Source of the DNA: Rhodospirillaceae bacterium
Lineage (GTDB): Bacteria; Pseudomonadota; Alphaproteobacteria; Rhodospirillales; Rhodospirillaceae
NCBI GenBank assembly: GCA_002737725.1
Contig: NSIP01000004.1
Span: 1 to 64,000 of the forward strand
Length of the DNA stretch: 64,000 nt
Direction: 5' to 3'
Shown here: positions 63,802-64,000 of the stretch, piece by piece
How the letters are laid out: each line of letters starts with the position of its first letter
Position numbering within the stretch: the first letter of the stretch is position 1
Made by a program: the position numbers and the translations under genes
Notes under the pieces: model-generated
Seen by the model: the letters and a program-made list of their open reading frames with translations, nothing else
The model's database searches: none
What the model was told of the DNA's origin: nothing

Positions 63802-64000
63802 TTATAAGCCAGAGAGCCGGGCGATGAGTTGAACAACCTCATCGGCAATGTTCAACACGACCCAGCCGATAGGATTGAGATTGACCCCAATGGTGTTGCC
63901 TAACAACGGCAACCCCACCATGAGCAAAAGGAGCGGCAACATGCCGTATTTCTCTAGCTGGGCCAAGCGCATTGCCAGGCCTGTGGGTAGTATTCCAAGC
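63802..64000 (-). CDS. C-terminus of a probable site-2 (M50) protease, 5' cut by window edge
   Basis: The last 65 codons read LAMRLAQLEKYGMLPLLLLM, then VGLPLLGNTIGVNLNP and a final helix WVVLNIADEVVQLIARLSGL, ending in TAA. This is the pattern of the C-terminal helices of short alphaproteobacterial site-2 protease family proteins. The zinc-binding HExxH would lie outside the window, so the assignment rests on the tail only. Confidence 0.55.
   Translation of the reverse strand, partial: LGILPTGLAMRLAQLEKYGMLPLLLLMVGLPLLGNTIGVNLNPIGWVVLNIADEVVQLIARLSGL

Noticed and set aside
1-64000. CRISPR array, prophage, integron or rRNA operon
   Set aside because: No regularly spaced repeats, phage structural genes, integrase with attachment sites or rRNA sequence were seen; only one tRNA gene is present.

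Overview
The window comes from an alphaproteobacterium. Four things in the sequence support this: the block scpA-scpB-tatA-tatB-tatC-serS-surE-pcm-LysM/M23-yajC-secD-secF in one orientation; a tandem DUF4170 protein; a folate-type TrmFO; and a GTTC-N7-GTTC LexA box (8369-8383) upstream of a Y-family polymerase. Two intact TonB-dependent receptors, remnants of two more, and hpnCDE fit a free-living, hopanoid-type Gram-negative heterotroph. The order cannot be fixed from this window alone.

Layout. 1-0.34 kb: the last codons of an IS3-type transposase and a leader-like region. 0.34-7 kb: mfd, sdhE, recG and a DUF502 membrane protein. 7-9.7 kb: a decayed Y-family polymerase with an intact LexA box, then Nudix, thioredoxin-like ferredoxin, a tiny membrane protein and a palindromic intergenic repeat. 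9.8-14.5 kb: a four-gene GldA/GldF/GldG/DUF4340 ABC system. 15-20 kb: a Tat-exported hydrolase and a DUF1838 protein, a GNAT pseudogene, tRNA-Lys(TTT), an MFS transporter, a secreted cyclophilin and a ybjQ pseudogene. 20-25.3 kb: hydrolase, coaD, gyrA, ssb.

25.3-45.3 kb is the accessory part. It holds an internally deleted IS3-family element beside a truncated TonB receptor, a serine hydrolase, and two mirrored sets of SDR plus YcnI/DUF1775 genes around a TonB receptor (one YcnI copy is broken). Then come uvrA, a Tat-exported nitrilase-fold protein, a Tat-exported medium-chain dehydrogenase, a Sec-type D-2-hydroxyacid dehydrogenase and a second TonB receptor. The recurring theme is cofactor-fold oxidoreductases with export signals. 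45.3-52.5 kb: DUF4170, trmFO, a catalytically degenerate squalene-synthase-fold protein (NDUFAF6-like), hpnC-hpnD-hpnE for squalene, a PuuD-like heme membrane protein and an Mth938/NDUFAF3-like protein. 52.5-64 kb: secF-secD-yajC, a second IS end fragment with disrupted genes, LysM/M23, pcm, surE, serS, a TonB-receptor remnant, tatCBA, scpBA and the end of a probable site-2 protease.

Gene decay is unusually visible. At least ten loci show in-frame stops, frameshifts or internal deletions, and they lie among intact housekeeping genes. Because both point stops and large deletions occur, sequencing error alone is an unlikely explanation. Coordinates given here use starts chosen from ribosome-binding sites and family start positions, so several are shorter than the longest open frame.
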